Position numbers and translations under genes: made by a program. The notes beneath the pieces are model-generated. The model ran no database searches and was not told where the DNA came from. It was given only the letters and a program-made list of their open reading frames with translations. DNA of 64,000 nt from Hexactinellida sp. DTS-2022 (lineage: Eukaryota; Porifera; Hexactinellida), in contig JAPNXP010000009.1 of assembly GCA_028753945.1 (NCBI GenBank), positions 1,612,001-1,676,000 on the forward strand, given 5' to 3'. Positions 23,165-34,703 of this stretch are shown here, in pieces; position 1 is the stretch's first letter; each line of letters begins with the position of its first letter.

Positions 23165-24510
23165 ATATAATTATCGCAAGTTGAAACAATAGATAACATT
23201 TAACAATTTGAATCAATATAATTATTACAAGTTAAAACAATTAAATAGAAGCCAGCTCGAATTCACAAGTTGAATCAATATAATTATCGCAAGTTGAATC
23301 ACTAGAGTAGGATTCAACAAGTTAAATCAATATAATTATTACAAGTTGAAACAATGGAATTAGATTTAACACTTTTACTGAAATTGAAGTGTGAGTAAAC
23401 AAAGAAATTTCAACCCCCATTTATGGCAGAAATTAAACCATTTATTGAAAATTTTCTTCACCCATCAGACGCAGAATTTTATGGTGAATCCAAATATGAA
23501 ATAAAATTTGGGGGTTTAGTAAAAGAATTTTTGAGTTATGGACCAGACAAAATTTGAAAGGTGTTAAAGATGTGTCAAAAATTTCTTAATCAGAAATCGT
23601 TACCCCAGGTGCAAATTAGACGGTCCCATCGCACCTACTTGCAAAGTTTAAGCCCATCAACTATAAAGCTGTGGCCAGGGCACCGTCTACGGAGAAAAAA
23701 AAAATAATAATAAAAATAATAAAATCCAAAATTGCAGCCTGTGCCGACGCATGTTCCTTTGGTGGCACTATATTTTGTTGGATGTTTATTGATAGTGCCT
23801 CCAAAGAAACATGCTGTCGGCACATGCTGCAATTTTGGATTTTTTTTTCGCCAAGTCATCATCACTTTGAAGGTGTTAAATTATTTCAGAAAGGTGTTTC
23901 AGAAGGCTACGACCCTTAGAGTGGTGGAAGTTTCCATTTAGCTCACTTCATTTGAGAGATATTCAAGTTTCAGTAGAATATAATAGCTGATGACTCAGCA
24001 TTTTTTATGTGAGTGTTGGGTCATCACCCAACATCAACTAACCCATTATAAATATCGAATTAACAAAATTGTAAAAACACATTTTTTTAACGATGTCATC
24101 ATCACCTCAAGGTGTCAATACCCACTTGTGTAGGTGGCACGTACCATAAGGACCAATTGATAAATTGGAAGTTTGTTTCTATCTTATTTGAATTCTGAGA
24201 TTTATGATATTTAATTAATTAGTATAAATAATTATTAATATTATTTATAATATAACACCAATTTCAATGTCAACTTACAATATTTAAGTTAATTATTTTG
24301 TCATAAATAATTAATTAATTAATTTGGTAATCAAATTTAAATTCCGCACACTCGATAACCCCTAATACACAAATTGGAAGCATCTATATAAGTCATATAC
24401 TGACTGAATTAATTATAATTAATTACGTCAGTCTATTAACAGTGCAAGAATATTCTCGCAGAAATAAATATAATCACTTAATCTGTCGTTGTTGTGGAAT
24501 GTAAAATCTT
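23165..24510. repeat. Hairpin repeat family, right-hand copies
   Basis: The same unit as at 9.8-14.7 kb resumes after the Helitron. It has 'gaagccagct' near 23234, the 115-bp hairpin at 23725-23839, and a right block (23850-24500) that matches 9976-10620 nearly base for base. No gene is present. Confidence 0.75.
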
Positions 24511-25030
24511 AGGTTTAATTAGAAAATAGAAGCCTACTCGATCTCACAAGTTGAATCAATATAATTATTACAAGTTGAAACAATAGAATTCGATTTAACA
24601 CTTCAATTGAACTGAAGTGTTAGTAAACAAAGGAAACTTGCAACTCAATTGTGGCACAAACGAAGCGCAATTTGAAAATTCGTGCACTGTGAAAAGGTGT
24701 AAAATTTAATTCTCTATCGAATGCATATAAATTGAATATTCTCGCACAATTTATTGTTCTTTTTCTAATATTAAACAGGTGCAAAAATGTGTCCAAAAAA
24801 ATGTAATAAAAAATCGTGACCCCAGGTGCACATCTGTAACTCATGAGACACATATCCTGAAAATTTCAGTTCTTAGTTACTAAAACTCTGTTCTGTGGAG
24901 GATCTACGGACCAATAATAACCAAAGCACTAAGACCAATACTGGGCCACTATACTATAGTATAGTCGGCACAGTAATAAAGGCAGTGATTCTAATACTGG
25001 GCCACTATACTATAGTATAGTCGGCACAGT
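24511..25030. repeat. Truncated repeat unit plus two palindromic units
   Basis: A further left block of the hairpin family starts at about 24520, followed by a diverged middle block. Two ACTATACTATAGTATAGT units then sit at 24935-25030, immediately 3' of the TPR-SET gene. Confidence 0.65.
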
Positions 25031-25091
25031 AATAACAAAAATACGAAGATAAAAACATCCATGTTATTGTTACCAAAGGGAATATTCGTAA

Positions 25092-27524
25092 TCAAAGAAC
25101 ATCCATAATGATTGATTCAACTTCAGCAAATTTATTTTGAGCTTCAGTTTTAAACTGGTCATTCTCCAACTGAAATATTGCAGATAACGTCACACAGTTC
25201 TTCCAGTAGTACCATTGATGTTTCAGGTCTCGCTCGCATAAAAATGTTCTCGCTCGATACATGACACCAAGGTATCTTCGAATCTCTTTTTTAGAGGTCA
25301 TCAGTTTAGTTAGAGTTATGATAGCATTCCAGATAGCAGAGTTAAATCTGTTTGGCCCTAGTTTTAACTCAACGGCTAATTCGAATGCTTGGTTTAACAT
25401 TTTGAAACGTTTTGCTTCTTCCCAGAAGTATTGCTCTATATTTACTTTATTGTAAAGAAGGACTGCCCTTTGGAGGGCATTTTTGAATCTCGGATTCGAT
25501 TCGAACTTACATAGCTCGCAATTGCAAACCCAATTCCAACAATGTTCTAGCTTGAACCTGCGCTCTTCAATCGTAACCATAACGTACGTATCAAAGAAAC
25601 TGGTAGTTACCTCATCTCCCTTGGGAATGAATGTATAGGCTCGAATAATGAGAATATCCCGGTAACACTTTTGCCAAAAGTTTCCAGTACATGCATGGTT
25701 GAAATAAGACAGAATTGGCCAAACTCCACTTGGCCTCACAAATCCTGTTTCGTAAAATGGAGTGTATGAGAATTCTGAGTTAGTGACAATATCCCGCAAT
25801 TGCTCCATCTGGTATGGAGGGTAATCCTTGTCCCGAATGCGAGAGTATCCTTTGGAAGTGTAGAGCTCTATGGGAATGTGTTCGTGATGGTTACGCTTGT
25901 GGTACAGAGGGAAGACACGAAAAGCAGTTAATTTAGACTTGAGTACGGCTTCTGTAGTGCTTCGAATCAATAATTTAGTCCGGAATGGTACACTTTTTCC
26001 GATAGAATTATGTTCCAATAAAGGTATATCTTTCAACTCTTGATCCTTAGCTGGGCTAATGAAACCATCTGCTTTAGAAACACTGATCAACTCTCCTCTC
26101 TTGATATCCCTGGTGGCTACCACAGTATGTCCGTGCTTGCGCGAGGTTTCTATTGAAATCGGACCTACAAATACCCCAATTTGGATATCTTCACGTCTTT
26201 TAGCTTTTTCAGCCAATTCTTCAAAGTCGAATTCTCCTCTTGTGTTGGCTAATAATTTATTTTCTTTCTCAAGAACTGCAGTTTGTTCAGAAGTTTGATT
26301 ATCTATTTTTTCTAAAATTTCGCAACTCCTTTCGTGGTCCCCTAAACCAGACCATGCCAAGGCCAATCTGCATTGGAACTTCGAGCTGTTGGTGTCGAGC
26401 TGCACTGCTCTCTCTGCGTCGGAGAGCGCTTCTTCGAATTGTTCCAACTTGGCGTAACATATAGACCGATTGCTGTAATAAACAGGATTCGATTTATCCC
26501 CATTGATTGCTCGTGCATACCATTTTATCGCTTCTTTATAATTTTTATCTCGGAAAAAGTTATTTCCTTCGATTTTGTAACTATCAGGGCTTTTATTTAA
26601 ATCTAAATCATGGCTTTTATTTAAATCCAAATTAGGACTTTTATTTAAATTCAAATCATGGCTTTTATTTAAATCCAAATCAGGGGTCTCATTTAAATCC
26701 AAATTATCCTTATTACAACTTGACTTAGAGGTGGGTTCTTGTGTAATGACTAACACCTCGTCCGGAGATTCTACGCGTATGTAATATAAATCATCAGCAG
26801 CACCTTTTTTGTAATATGGATTGGCAATTGCTATTTTCGTGCCTTTCTTCATTGAATGGAGGAGATTTGAAGTAATATTATAGATGCATAGTTTAGCGCA
26901 CTGTCCATATTTGTCCTCAATAATTGTATGATACGCGGTCATTTCGAATCCGTTGTCTATGATTGTAGCATAAATTACTTTATTTGAATGAATTTTGCAT
27001 GGAATCAATTCGATTATTTTGATTTCTTGTAAAGAGTCAAGATCAATCGTTGAAATCACTTTTGAGGCGCTTAGAGGGTCATAGGTGGTTTGACTCCAAC
27101 GAAAAGTTAAATAATGTTCATCATTATCGAATTTAGAATTAGGAATCATTGAAATTCTCTTCAACAAGAACTCTCTGGTATAATGACATTTGGTATCATT
27201 TACATGAATACCAGTAAGCGTTGAAAATGGTTTATAACCTAACGCTAACTCTAATGCTTTTGGTTCGAGAAATTTATATCCTTTATCAAGAATTCGATAT
27301 ATCTTTTTAATTCGTTTTTCAGTCATTCCTAAACATTTCTCCCTCACGGACTGTTCCAATAACTGATCATCATTCATAGAAAGACCAGACAAAGTACCTT
27401 TTTCGCTTTTAAAAACCTCAGAGACAGGAACGAAGTATTCTCGGAGGATGGACTGGTCCTCCGATGGAAGCTGTCTACAATACTCCTCCATAACTATATT
27501 TACTTTCCTCTCTAATTCATCCAT
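25092..27524 (-). CDS. TPR-SET domain protein (SMYD-related, no MYND finger)
   Basis: An intronless 810-aa protein read from the first ATG. Residues 1-270 are an unrecognised N-terminal region. Residues 275-313 are a nine-residue repeat of type DLDLNKSHD (27 bp at DNA level). Residues 315-405 are three TPR units (GNNFFRDKNYKEAIKWYARA and following). Residues 455-650 are a SET domain with the cofactor motif NHACTGN (609-615), GDEVTTSFFDTY near its end, and a cysteine-rich post-SET segment (C662, C667, C669, C672). This order resembles TPR-SET proteins of animals and protists, which are putative lysine methyltransferases. The MYND zinc finger of true SMYD proteins is not visible. The substrate is unknown. 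The repeat linker is polymorphism-prone. Confidence 0.8.
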   Translation of the reverse strand: MDELERKVNIVMEEYCRQLPSEDQSILREYFVPVSEVFKSEKGTLSGLSMNDDQLLEQSVREKCLGMTEKRIKKIYRILDKGYKFLEPKALELALGYKPFSTLTGIHVNDTKCHYTREFLLKRISMIPNSKFDNDEHYLTFRWSQTTYDPLSASKVISTIDLDSLQEIKIIELIPCKIHSNKVIYATIIDNGFEMTAYHTIIEDKYGQCAKLCIYNITSNLLHSMKKGTKIAIANPYYKKGAADDLYYIRVESPDEVLVITQEPTSKSSCNKDNLDLNETPDLDLNKSHDLNLNKSPNLDLNKSHDLDLNKSPDSYKIEGNNFFRDKNYKEAIKWYARAINGDKSNPVYYSNRSICYAKLEQFEEALSDAERAVQLDTNSSKFQCRLALAWSGLGDHERSCEILEKIDNQTSEQTAVLEKENKLLANTRGEFDFEELAEKAKRREDIQIGVFVGPISIETSRKHGHTVVATRDIKRGELISVSKADGFISPAKDQELKDIPLLEHNSIGKSVPFRTKLLIRSTTEAVLKSKLTAFRVFPLYHKRNHHEHIPIELYTSKGYSRIRDKDYPPYQMEQLRDIVTNSEFSYTPFYETGFVRPSGVWPILSYFNHACTGNFWQKCYRDILIIRAYTFIPKGDEVTTSFFDTYVMVTIEERRFKLEHCWNWVCNCELCKFESNPRFKNALQRAVLLYNKVNIEQYFWEEAKRFKMLNQAFELAVELKLGPNRFNSAIWNAIITLTKLMTSKKEIRRYLGVMYRARTFLCERDLKHQWYYWKNCVTLSAIFQLENDQFKTEAQNKFAEVESIIMDVL

Positions 27525-27906
27525 TTTATGATTCTAATCCTACTAAATAAGAATAAATAAAGCGCAATCATATTTGCGTATATGCTGATATGCTCGCAAG
27601 AATCAGAAATTTTCAATAGTTGTAAATTGTAATTACAACAAAATTATTTTAGGCTCACAAAAATCGGCGTTAAACTTGAATTGATTCGTGTCATTCTGAG
27701 TTATACACATATTATAATATTATATGGTGATTGGTGGACCAAGAGCAGATAGATAAATTAGAATTTCTGCATATCAACTAAGATAATAGATTATTACTGT
27801 GCATATTCAGTAGGATAATTAATTAGTTTGCGCCAGCGTAATAGAAATAGAACAGAAAATAAGAAAATAATAAACTCAAATTTCGAGTTATTAAAAACTA
27901 CTATTA

Positions 27907-28022
27907 GCATGCGAATAAGTTACTATTCGCATGCTAATAAGTTACTATTCGCATGCTAATAAGTTACTATTCGCATGCGAATAAGTTAGTATTTGCATGC
28001 GAATAAGCTATTATTCGCATGC
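27907..28022. repeat. KDZ left terminal array: six GCATGC sites at 22-bp pitch
   Basis: GCATGC starts at 27907, 27929, 27951, 27973, 27995 and 28017. The unit is 'tactattcgcatgcgaataa' plus two bases. Most copies extend the palindrome to TTCGCATGCGAA. These are probably transposase-binding sites. Confidence 0.9.
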
Positions 28023-28407
28023 GACTAGTAATTTTTAATAAGTTCTGATAAAGTCTCTAACAGGACCTTAGTCTCCTCAAATAATAATTCATTATTAATG
28101 CGATAGACCTGTGGCTAAATATGTTAATTAAATTTATTCAGTTTTATAGAAGCCAATATAGGTGTAATAAATATACAAGCTTCGTCAGAGAATTGTCTTT
28201 TAGATAATTTTTGTAGTATGATTTGTTCACATCCACTCAACTTCTGTTACATTCTACACCAATTTTATAAATTTTATAATCTAATAGGCGTGTGTGTACG
28301 TTGCAGTTTAATTAATTCATTAATCAAAATCTACTTATTATTACGGATTCAACATAGAATTTATCTATTTCCCATTGATCTAATTATTTAACAATTGACT
28401 ATTTGAG

Positions 28408-30337
28408 ATGTCAAGAATGAATAGAAGAAATGCCCGAAATATTCTCTTGAAAGTATGTGATCAATTTCACAAAGTCACTGGTGAAACTGTGGGAATCACT
28501 TATACATGGGCAGGAAGTCTCGATATTTTCGGAACATCTAACTTCCGCAACATCATTGAAAGCAAAAAAGACGAAATTTGGAGGAGCTTAACATTCCAAG
28601 GCAAAGAAGTTCCCTGTATCAAACCACATATGGATAGAGAAATGTTTGACCAATTACAGGGAAATATCGAACAATTGAGTGTAGTGAATTTGAGAAAAGT
28701 TGTTTCATGGGCCACTCAAAAATCAACAGGTTTGTAAATTATTAATTGTAGAATATATTTTCAAATGCAGAATTATAAATTCTAACCATCCATTTTAGGT
28801 CGCGCCAGAAGTTTTTGGGGTGATCCACATTTAAGGCCCTCCTGGTGGCCAGAGAAGACTCCTTTCGAATGTATTTCGAGAAACACTAAAAATAATAAAA
28901 TTACCAAAGAGGTATTAATCAACATATTAAAATGTTATAAAGAGAGCATTGGGTTGAATGATAGTAAAGATAATTTTTCAGCAAGCACTCCTTTAAAACG
29001 CATCAATGCAGATTCTAATATTCCTCCATTTGCTAAGAGGTTTAAATTAGATGACAACATTTCTGATACTAGTTCATTATTTGGAGGATTACTAAATACT
29101 CCGGAAAAGGGTACAATTGAAACGCCCCAATTTATTCAGAAACATGAAATCTCCATTAAACATTCACCTTATACTCCTAGCCTTTGGACTTCTCAAAAAA
29201 GGAAATCAATTACTCAAACAACGATAAATAAATGCCTAAAAGAACTGTCAAATCCAACAACTTTAGTAACCGATATTACCATACATACATACTGCGTAAG
29301 TCAATATTTAATAATAGTGCATTAGAGATATTCCGGTTATATAGTATGTAGTTTGGTCAAATATTGTTTATTTATATGACAAGTTTATGTATTCCGAGGA
29401 TGACAATTATTATCCTTACAATATACATTAGAATACAATATAAACACGATTCACACGAATTTCGGATAAGGCGAACAAATTTTGACCGTCCCCTGATGTT
29501 CTTATTGTCGAGGTTCTACTGTACGTATGTAGCATTTCCTTTGCTAAATATCTTATTAATTGTGTATCACTCTACTTATTTTATTTAACTTATTCTCCCA
29601 TAGAAAATTCTTCAGAATAGTTATCCATCAGTGAAAGGATTGCAGGATCCAATTATGTCCCAGGTATATTATATACTACTCTTAAATATATTAAGAGCTC
29701 TCATTTATACTTGTACTATTTTTAGAAATTGAAATTTAGAAATCTAAAGGAGAAAGATTTAGCCATCCAAGTCCATCATGATGGAAATATTCATTGGGTT
29801 TGTTCTAGCTACGATAATAAGCTGGAAAGGGTATTTCTGTATGATTCTTTGAATAAAAAGGAAACAACAATGGAACTCGACACTCAACTAGCTCAGATAT
29901 ATGGAACACCTTCAATGCAGTTGGATGTTACAGTGCCTAGAATTCAAACTCAGTCAGGAGGTTATGATTGTGGACTTTTTGCATTGTCTTCAGCCACCTG
30001 CATTGCAGCTGGAATTGACCCAATGTCTCAAACATGGGATCAAAAAAAAATGAGAGCTCATTGTATAAACTGCATAAAGAGTGGGATTGCATCTCCTTTC
30101 CCTGCCAGTACGCGCGGGTTACGTACAGGTAAGCTTCCACAATCCCGCCAGTATACAGTTGATCTGATCTGTGACTGTAATCTACCCGAGTTTGCATATA
30201 ATATTACACCAAAAGGAAATGCCATTACACTTGTGATACAATGCGAAAGGTGCACCATGTGGTTTCATAACCATTGTTATGGCCTTTCAGATATATCAGT
30301 AGATGGAGTCTTTCTATGCAGATCTTATTCTAAATGA
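28408..30337 (+). CDS. Ulp1-like (C48) cysteine protease with PHD finger, KDZ passenger
   Basis: Four exons were deduced: 28408-28729, 28799-29295, 29604-29663 and 29726-30337 (GT-AG; phases 1, 0, 0), giving 496 aa. Residues 1-110 form an unrecognised N-terminal module. A Ser/Thr-rich linker follows. An Ulp1-type peptidase fold begins around LVTDITIHTYCKILQNSYP. It carries the catalytic His in GNIHWVC, the Asp in LYDSLNK, the Gln in QTQSGG and the Cys in GYDCGLFALS, so the His-Asp-Gln-Cys set is complete. The C-terminus is a PHD-like zinc finger: CDC, then CERC, then WFHNHC. It lies within the KDZ element, tail to tail with the transposase. KDZ elements are known to carry SUMO-protease-like and zinc-finger domains. 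A role in deSUMOylation or targeting to chromatin is inference. A partial MITE lies in intron 2 (about 29445-29523). Confidence 0.85.
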
Positions 30338-30571
30338 AGTCAATTACAATATTAATAAATACAGCATTTAGCACTTACGATGGTTTTAAGACTACTCTGA
30401 ATCTAGATTATTGATAGACATTACGTATGTATAGTCTTAGTATATACGTATATCAAATAATAACAATACATTATGCTTCATTAATTTATCTATACTGATA
30501 TTAAGAAATAATCTTTACTAATTGACATGATCTGTAACTATTATCATTCTTTTGATTATACAATGGTTAAA

Positions 30572-33500
30572 TTAACTAATAATTTTGAAATGCACTGTTT
30601 TTAGCTTATTCCAACAAGCTAAAAAATATCTTGTATTGAAAAAGACATTGTCTATTCGCATATATGCAATTTGTGTTGAGATGCGTCTTAATGCAGAGAA
30701 TAGTTGCTCGCAAATTTGAGAATTAGTCTTTCGAATTTCTTCTGTGTCATAAGTTTTCATAGAAAATATTGGATCGCAGCAATGGTTTCTGTTATGAAAT
30801 CTGTCAACTAAAAACGTAGTCTTGCTAAATAACGCTGGATCCCTAAAAAATGTAATTCAAACTATTTCGAAAAGAGTATACATTATCATGTTATCAAACA
30901 CTCAAATAATATCCTATAAATATCTGAAAACTTATCAAAGTAATACCTCATTGAACACGTTGTGCAGAGGTTGCAAGCGTTATCATATATTATAACTTTA
31001 GGTGGATATTCAAATTTTCTCAAAAGCATATTGTAGACCATTATTGTAGACTCGCGCGAAGACATGATTTCAAAACCATAACAACGTTGATGTTGACATG
31101 TCATTACTAACAATCCAGGAGAAAATCTCTGATGCTTTGGGTAAACTTTGGTGCATCTGGACAAAGATTCATTACAACTACCCTCATATTTTGGTATCCT
31201 ACAAATAAATGTACAAGTAATCATTATACACACAAAAGGAACACTCTAAAGTCGTTGAACTTACAAAAAATTACTTTTCAATGCTGGAAAGTAGCTGAAA
31301 AAGTCCAATTGTGAAGAGGGTATTGTTTTTAATATCTCTCGAGATTTATGTTTGATGAGATTATTTATTCTTTTAAGTATTGCATACAATAGCTGAGCAA
31401 CTTCAGGGTGCAACGTGATATTCCCATTATCTATTTCTGGAGGAATTGAATGTATGATAATTTCTAGGCTATACGTTTTTTTAAATACAGATGTTAAGTC
31501 GCGAACTTTAGCAGATTTTCCTAAAGACAGCTCTGAAATAATTTTCCTTTCTTTTCCATTCAGTGCAGACACTCTTATTAGGGCTGCCAATGTTTCACAT
31601 CGTGCTAATAAATTTATAACTTTGGTAACACCATGTAAGCCTGGATCTACAATGTTCAAAGAGCCATGAACTTTAGTGGTGATATTCAAATAAGTAGCAA
31701 ATTCAGGGGTTTTTAAATTAGATAACATGCTATCAAAGATAGATTTGTTAACTCCAAATTCAGCATAAATCTTAAGCATTTCACGCATTTGAGAATCACC
31801 AACAAATATACGGTCAGTCATAGGTATTATAGGAAAGATTTGTTCGGTGTCTACTTGATTTGAAATATCTGGCAATTGTTTGGTAGTACCCATCGCAATC
31901 CCATCTAAGACAACTATTGAAGGCCGATCTTTACAAATAGGACAAGTAAAACTTAATTCATAATCTATATCCACCATTCTTAGATAGCAATTCCATGCTT
32001 GCTGGAAGATATGGTACTTGTACATCAGTTCTCTCCCCATTCTGATAAGCTTGTTATTCTTGGCCCTACATTGATTAATATATTAATTAAAGATCAAATA
32101 TATTATACTAGCACATGTTTTTATTCGGATTATAAGTAAAATAAATTTGTCAATCTCCCTAAGTAACCTCATGAGCCAACACTTAATGGGAGTAAAGGGA
32201 TAAAATTTTTTATTATATCACATGCCAGTGATTCTTAACATTTTCAGTGAAATTTCCCACGTTAGACAAGCCAATCACTCTTTTTCCTACCTCAATATGA
32301 TCTTCAGTCAAAACGTTATACAACGAATATAACTCATCTAATATCTCAGTAGAGTTTTTTATTAACAAGGGGGACATAACTATACTGTCATCTAACAAGA
32401 CTTCTGGACATTAAAAAATCGGTAATTCTTAGCCACTCAATTATGATTGTGCCACTTATTTACTGGCCGGGAAATGAGGGGCCTCTAATTTGTTTAGTAT
32501 TGTGAGTGTTCGCGAGGAGGGTCGAAAATACAACAAGAAGAGTTTATCGAAAATACAACAAGAAGAGTTTATCGAAAATATTTATTACGTATAAACTATA
32601 TTTTCCCCAAAGCTCTATTTCCCACCGGTTAAGAAGACTGGTATATATATTTAGAGAATACTTATCCACCGATCATCGGCGTTTGTATTTAAAAATCTCG
32701 CTACTTTCTACCGATGATGTTTTTTATAAACATAAAAAAACAATTGATAGAATGTAGCGAGCTTTTTAATGCAAACGCCGATGATCAGTGCTACCGATGA
32801 TCGGTGGATAAGTATTCTCATACATTTAATACCTTAAGAAGCTATAAAGAGGATTTCTTGAAACAGTCATTAGTTCACTATACTCAAATAGGAGACCATA
32901 GTGAACCAAATATTTATTATTTATATTCATCAGGAGACTACTGTGGCCTTGATAATCAATTCTACATTGACAGCAACCGTTGCAAGTAGAACTGTATACT
33001 ACAAGATTAGATTCATTAACAGTATAAAATGACACTGTAATTTAATAATATATGCAAATAACTATACCATTGTGTAGCTTGTACTCCCGAACTTCGTTTT
33101 CTAGATAAACAATTATCCCTGTTTGTTCTAATTTCACATTTGATGCGAGGTATTCATACCCATAAGGACACCTTTGGAGAAGATCTTCGGGGTATAAATT
33201 GTTAGGAAGATATAAACCGGATAATAGTTGTTCTTTATAAATCTTTGAAAGAGATGGTGGCAGAGTAAACGGGATCGGAGTACTCGAAATAGATTTTGAT
33301 TCAGTTTTCGGATTAAAGTTATTAGCTATCGGGGGAGAAATATGTTCATGGAGGCTATTTATTATTGATTTAACTTTGCAAACTTTCTCACAAGTTTCAC
33401 AGTACCATTTATTCTCTTGGAAGCAGTATACATGACTTCCTGTGCCAATATTGTCAATCAATATTATATGAGCAGTGTCTACCATATAGCATGCTATAGT

Positions 33501-34112
33501 TTTTGTGAAATAAGCATCTATAGTTTCTAATGTTATCAGACATTTACACTGTTCATAGGCTATGCCGTGAATACAATCAGATGATTGACATGTTTTGCAA
33601 AATTGTTTCTCTAAATCCAGTATTATGAATCTTTTGGACAGTAAAAGTTTCCCTATTTGGACAATCCAAAAGTAAATATACATAGTCGTAGTAATTGGTT
33701 TATTAATGTTAAATTTTATCTGAAACTAACCTTGATTCCATTTATAATCTTCAAAGATGACCGCGTTTGATTGAGATAGATTAAAAAATAAGGAATCCTT
33801 TAAGAGGAGGCTTATATATTGATCAAGGATTGATATTTCAACGCTAGCTAAACCATGTTCATCTTGGCAGTCATCTTCAAAGGTCGTCTGTAATAATTCT
33901 ATTCTTGCTAATTCTGTAGAAATGTCAGTTGAAGTCGGATAGTATAACGAATTTAATTTAGTCAAAGATTGGCCTTGCGAAGAATTTGGAGTTGGTAAAT
34001 GTGATATCTGTATCGAACCAACATCAATTGATTGTAATTGGGAAATGTTTTCCTCTTGAACGAGTTTACGTTTTTTATGGGTTGGATGTACTGTTGAGAA
34101 TTGTTGAGACAT
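30572..34112 (-). CDS. KDZ-superfamily transposase
   Basis: Six exons were deduced on minus: 34112-33731, 33652-33068, 33034-32833, 32041-31265, 31198-30947 and 30842-30572. Phases agree throughout and the sum is 2469 nt, giving 822 aa. The N-terminus holds KRKL and Cys-rich segments (FCKTCQSSDCIHG, WYCETCEKVCKV) like the CxC domains of KDZ transposases, then a CCQC...DYQG motif. The RNase H-like core follows with FTCPICKDRPSIVVLDGIAMG (first Asp), VIIYDNACNLC (second Asp), LVDRFHNRNHCC, and the acidic helix NSQICEQLFSALRR (Glu). All acidic positions are present. Intron 2 is only 33 nt; the exon-3/exon-4 intron is 791 nt and holds a MITE. The gene lies between two terminal arrays and is probably functional. 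Sure of the family from these motifs. Confidence 0.88.
32654..32819. mobile_element. MITE inside a KDZ transposase intron
   Basis: A 166-bp near-palindrome starts GAGAATACTTATCCACCGAT and ends with its complement. The inner arms 'gtagcgag' and 'aaacgccgat' also pair. It sits in the 791-bp intron between transposase exons 3 and 4 and so need not disrupt the protein. Confidence 0.8.
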
Positions 34113-34181
34113 TTCTTGAAAGATATTTACGAAACTAATATTGCAAGATGATAATTAATAAGGAAATAGCAACGCTTATTC

Positions 34182-34297
34182 GCATGCAAATAGTAATTAA
34201 TTCGCATGCGAATAGTAAGTTATTCGCATGCGAATAGTAACTAATTCGCATGCGAATAGTAACTAATTCGCATGCGAATAGTAAGTTATTCGCATGC
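34182..34297. repeat. KDZ right terminal array: six GCATGC sites at 22-bp pitch
   Basis: GCATGC starts at 34182, 34204, 34226, 34248, 34270 and 34292. This is a mirror image of the left array in number, pitch, orientation and distance to the end. The innermost unit of this array and the fifth (next-to-innermost) unit of the left array share TTTGCATGC, with T in place of the C seen in most units. Confidence 0.9.
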
Positions 34298-34703
34298 GAA
34301 TAGTCGATTTTAATATATGGAAATTTCAATCAATTTGGATTCAATTAACATGACATTTCTTGAGGACCTTAATCTAGGTTGGGGCTTTTTCTTTTTTAAT
34401 GGGTAAATTGCATAACCACCTCTCATACTAAGTTCCTATTTCTGGACCATATCATACTAAATATATTTCTATTTATTCAACCAATTGCTTATAAATTATC
34501 CACACATGTGTGTTTAGAAGATTATTCTTCCTAAAGTGCTATAATTGGCACATTTTTTCTTCTGCACTTAGATGATTTCTTCAAGCTAAAATCTTGGACA
34601 ATCAACACTTACATTTAGATATTAATTTCAACATTTGTATTTATGTTTTCATTTTATTTCACATGATATATCAGAATATCTAAAGTTCTTATTTAGTAAT
34701 ATT

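Larger units (their letters stand above)
27878..34326. mobile_element. KDZ-class (Kyakuja-Dileera-Zisupton) DNA transposon, complete
   Basis: A 6.4-kb element is bounded by inverted termini. The left end reads AAATTTC....ATTAAAA....ACTATT and the right end reads as its imperfect complement. Each end then carries six GCATGC palindromes at exactly 22-bp spacing. The distance from the ATTAAAA motif to the first GCATGC is 17 bp at both ends. Inside are a six-exon transposase on minus and a four-exon Ulp1-PHD gene on plus, arranged tail to tail with about 230 bp between stop codons. No convincing target duplication was seen, so the outer limits are good to about 10-20 bp. Confidence 0.85.

Noticed and set aside
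32213..32398. Minus-strand ORF inside the KDZ transposase region considered as an extra exon
   Set aside because: Its possible splice phases do not match exon 3 or exon 4, whereas joining exon 3 (ending at 32833) directly to exon 4 (starting at 32041) keeps frame and family motifs.
27907..34297. GCATGC arrays considered as a CRISPR array
   Set aside because: The units are palindromic with no unique spacers, the setting is eukaryotic, and they mirror each other at the two ends of a transposon.
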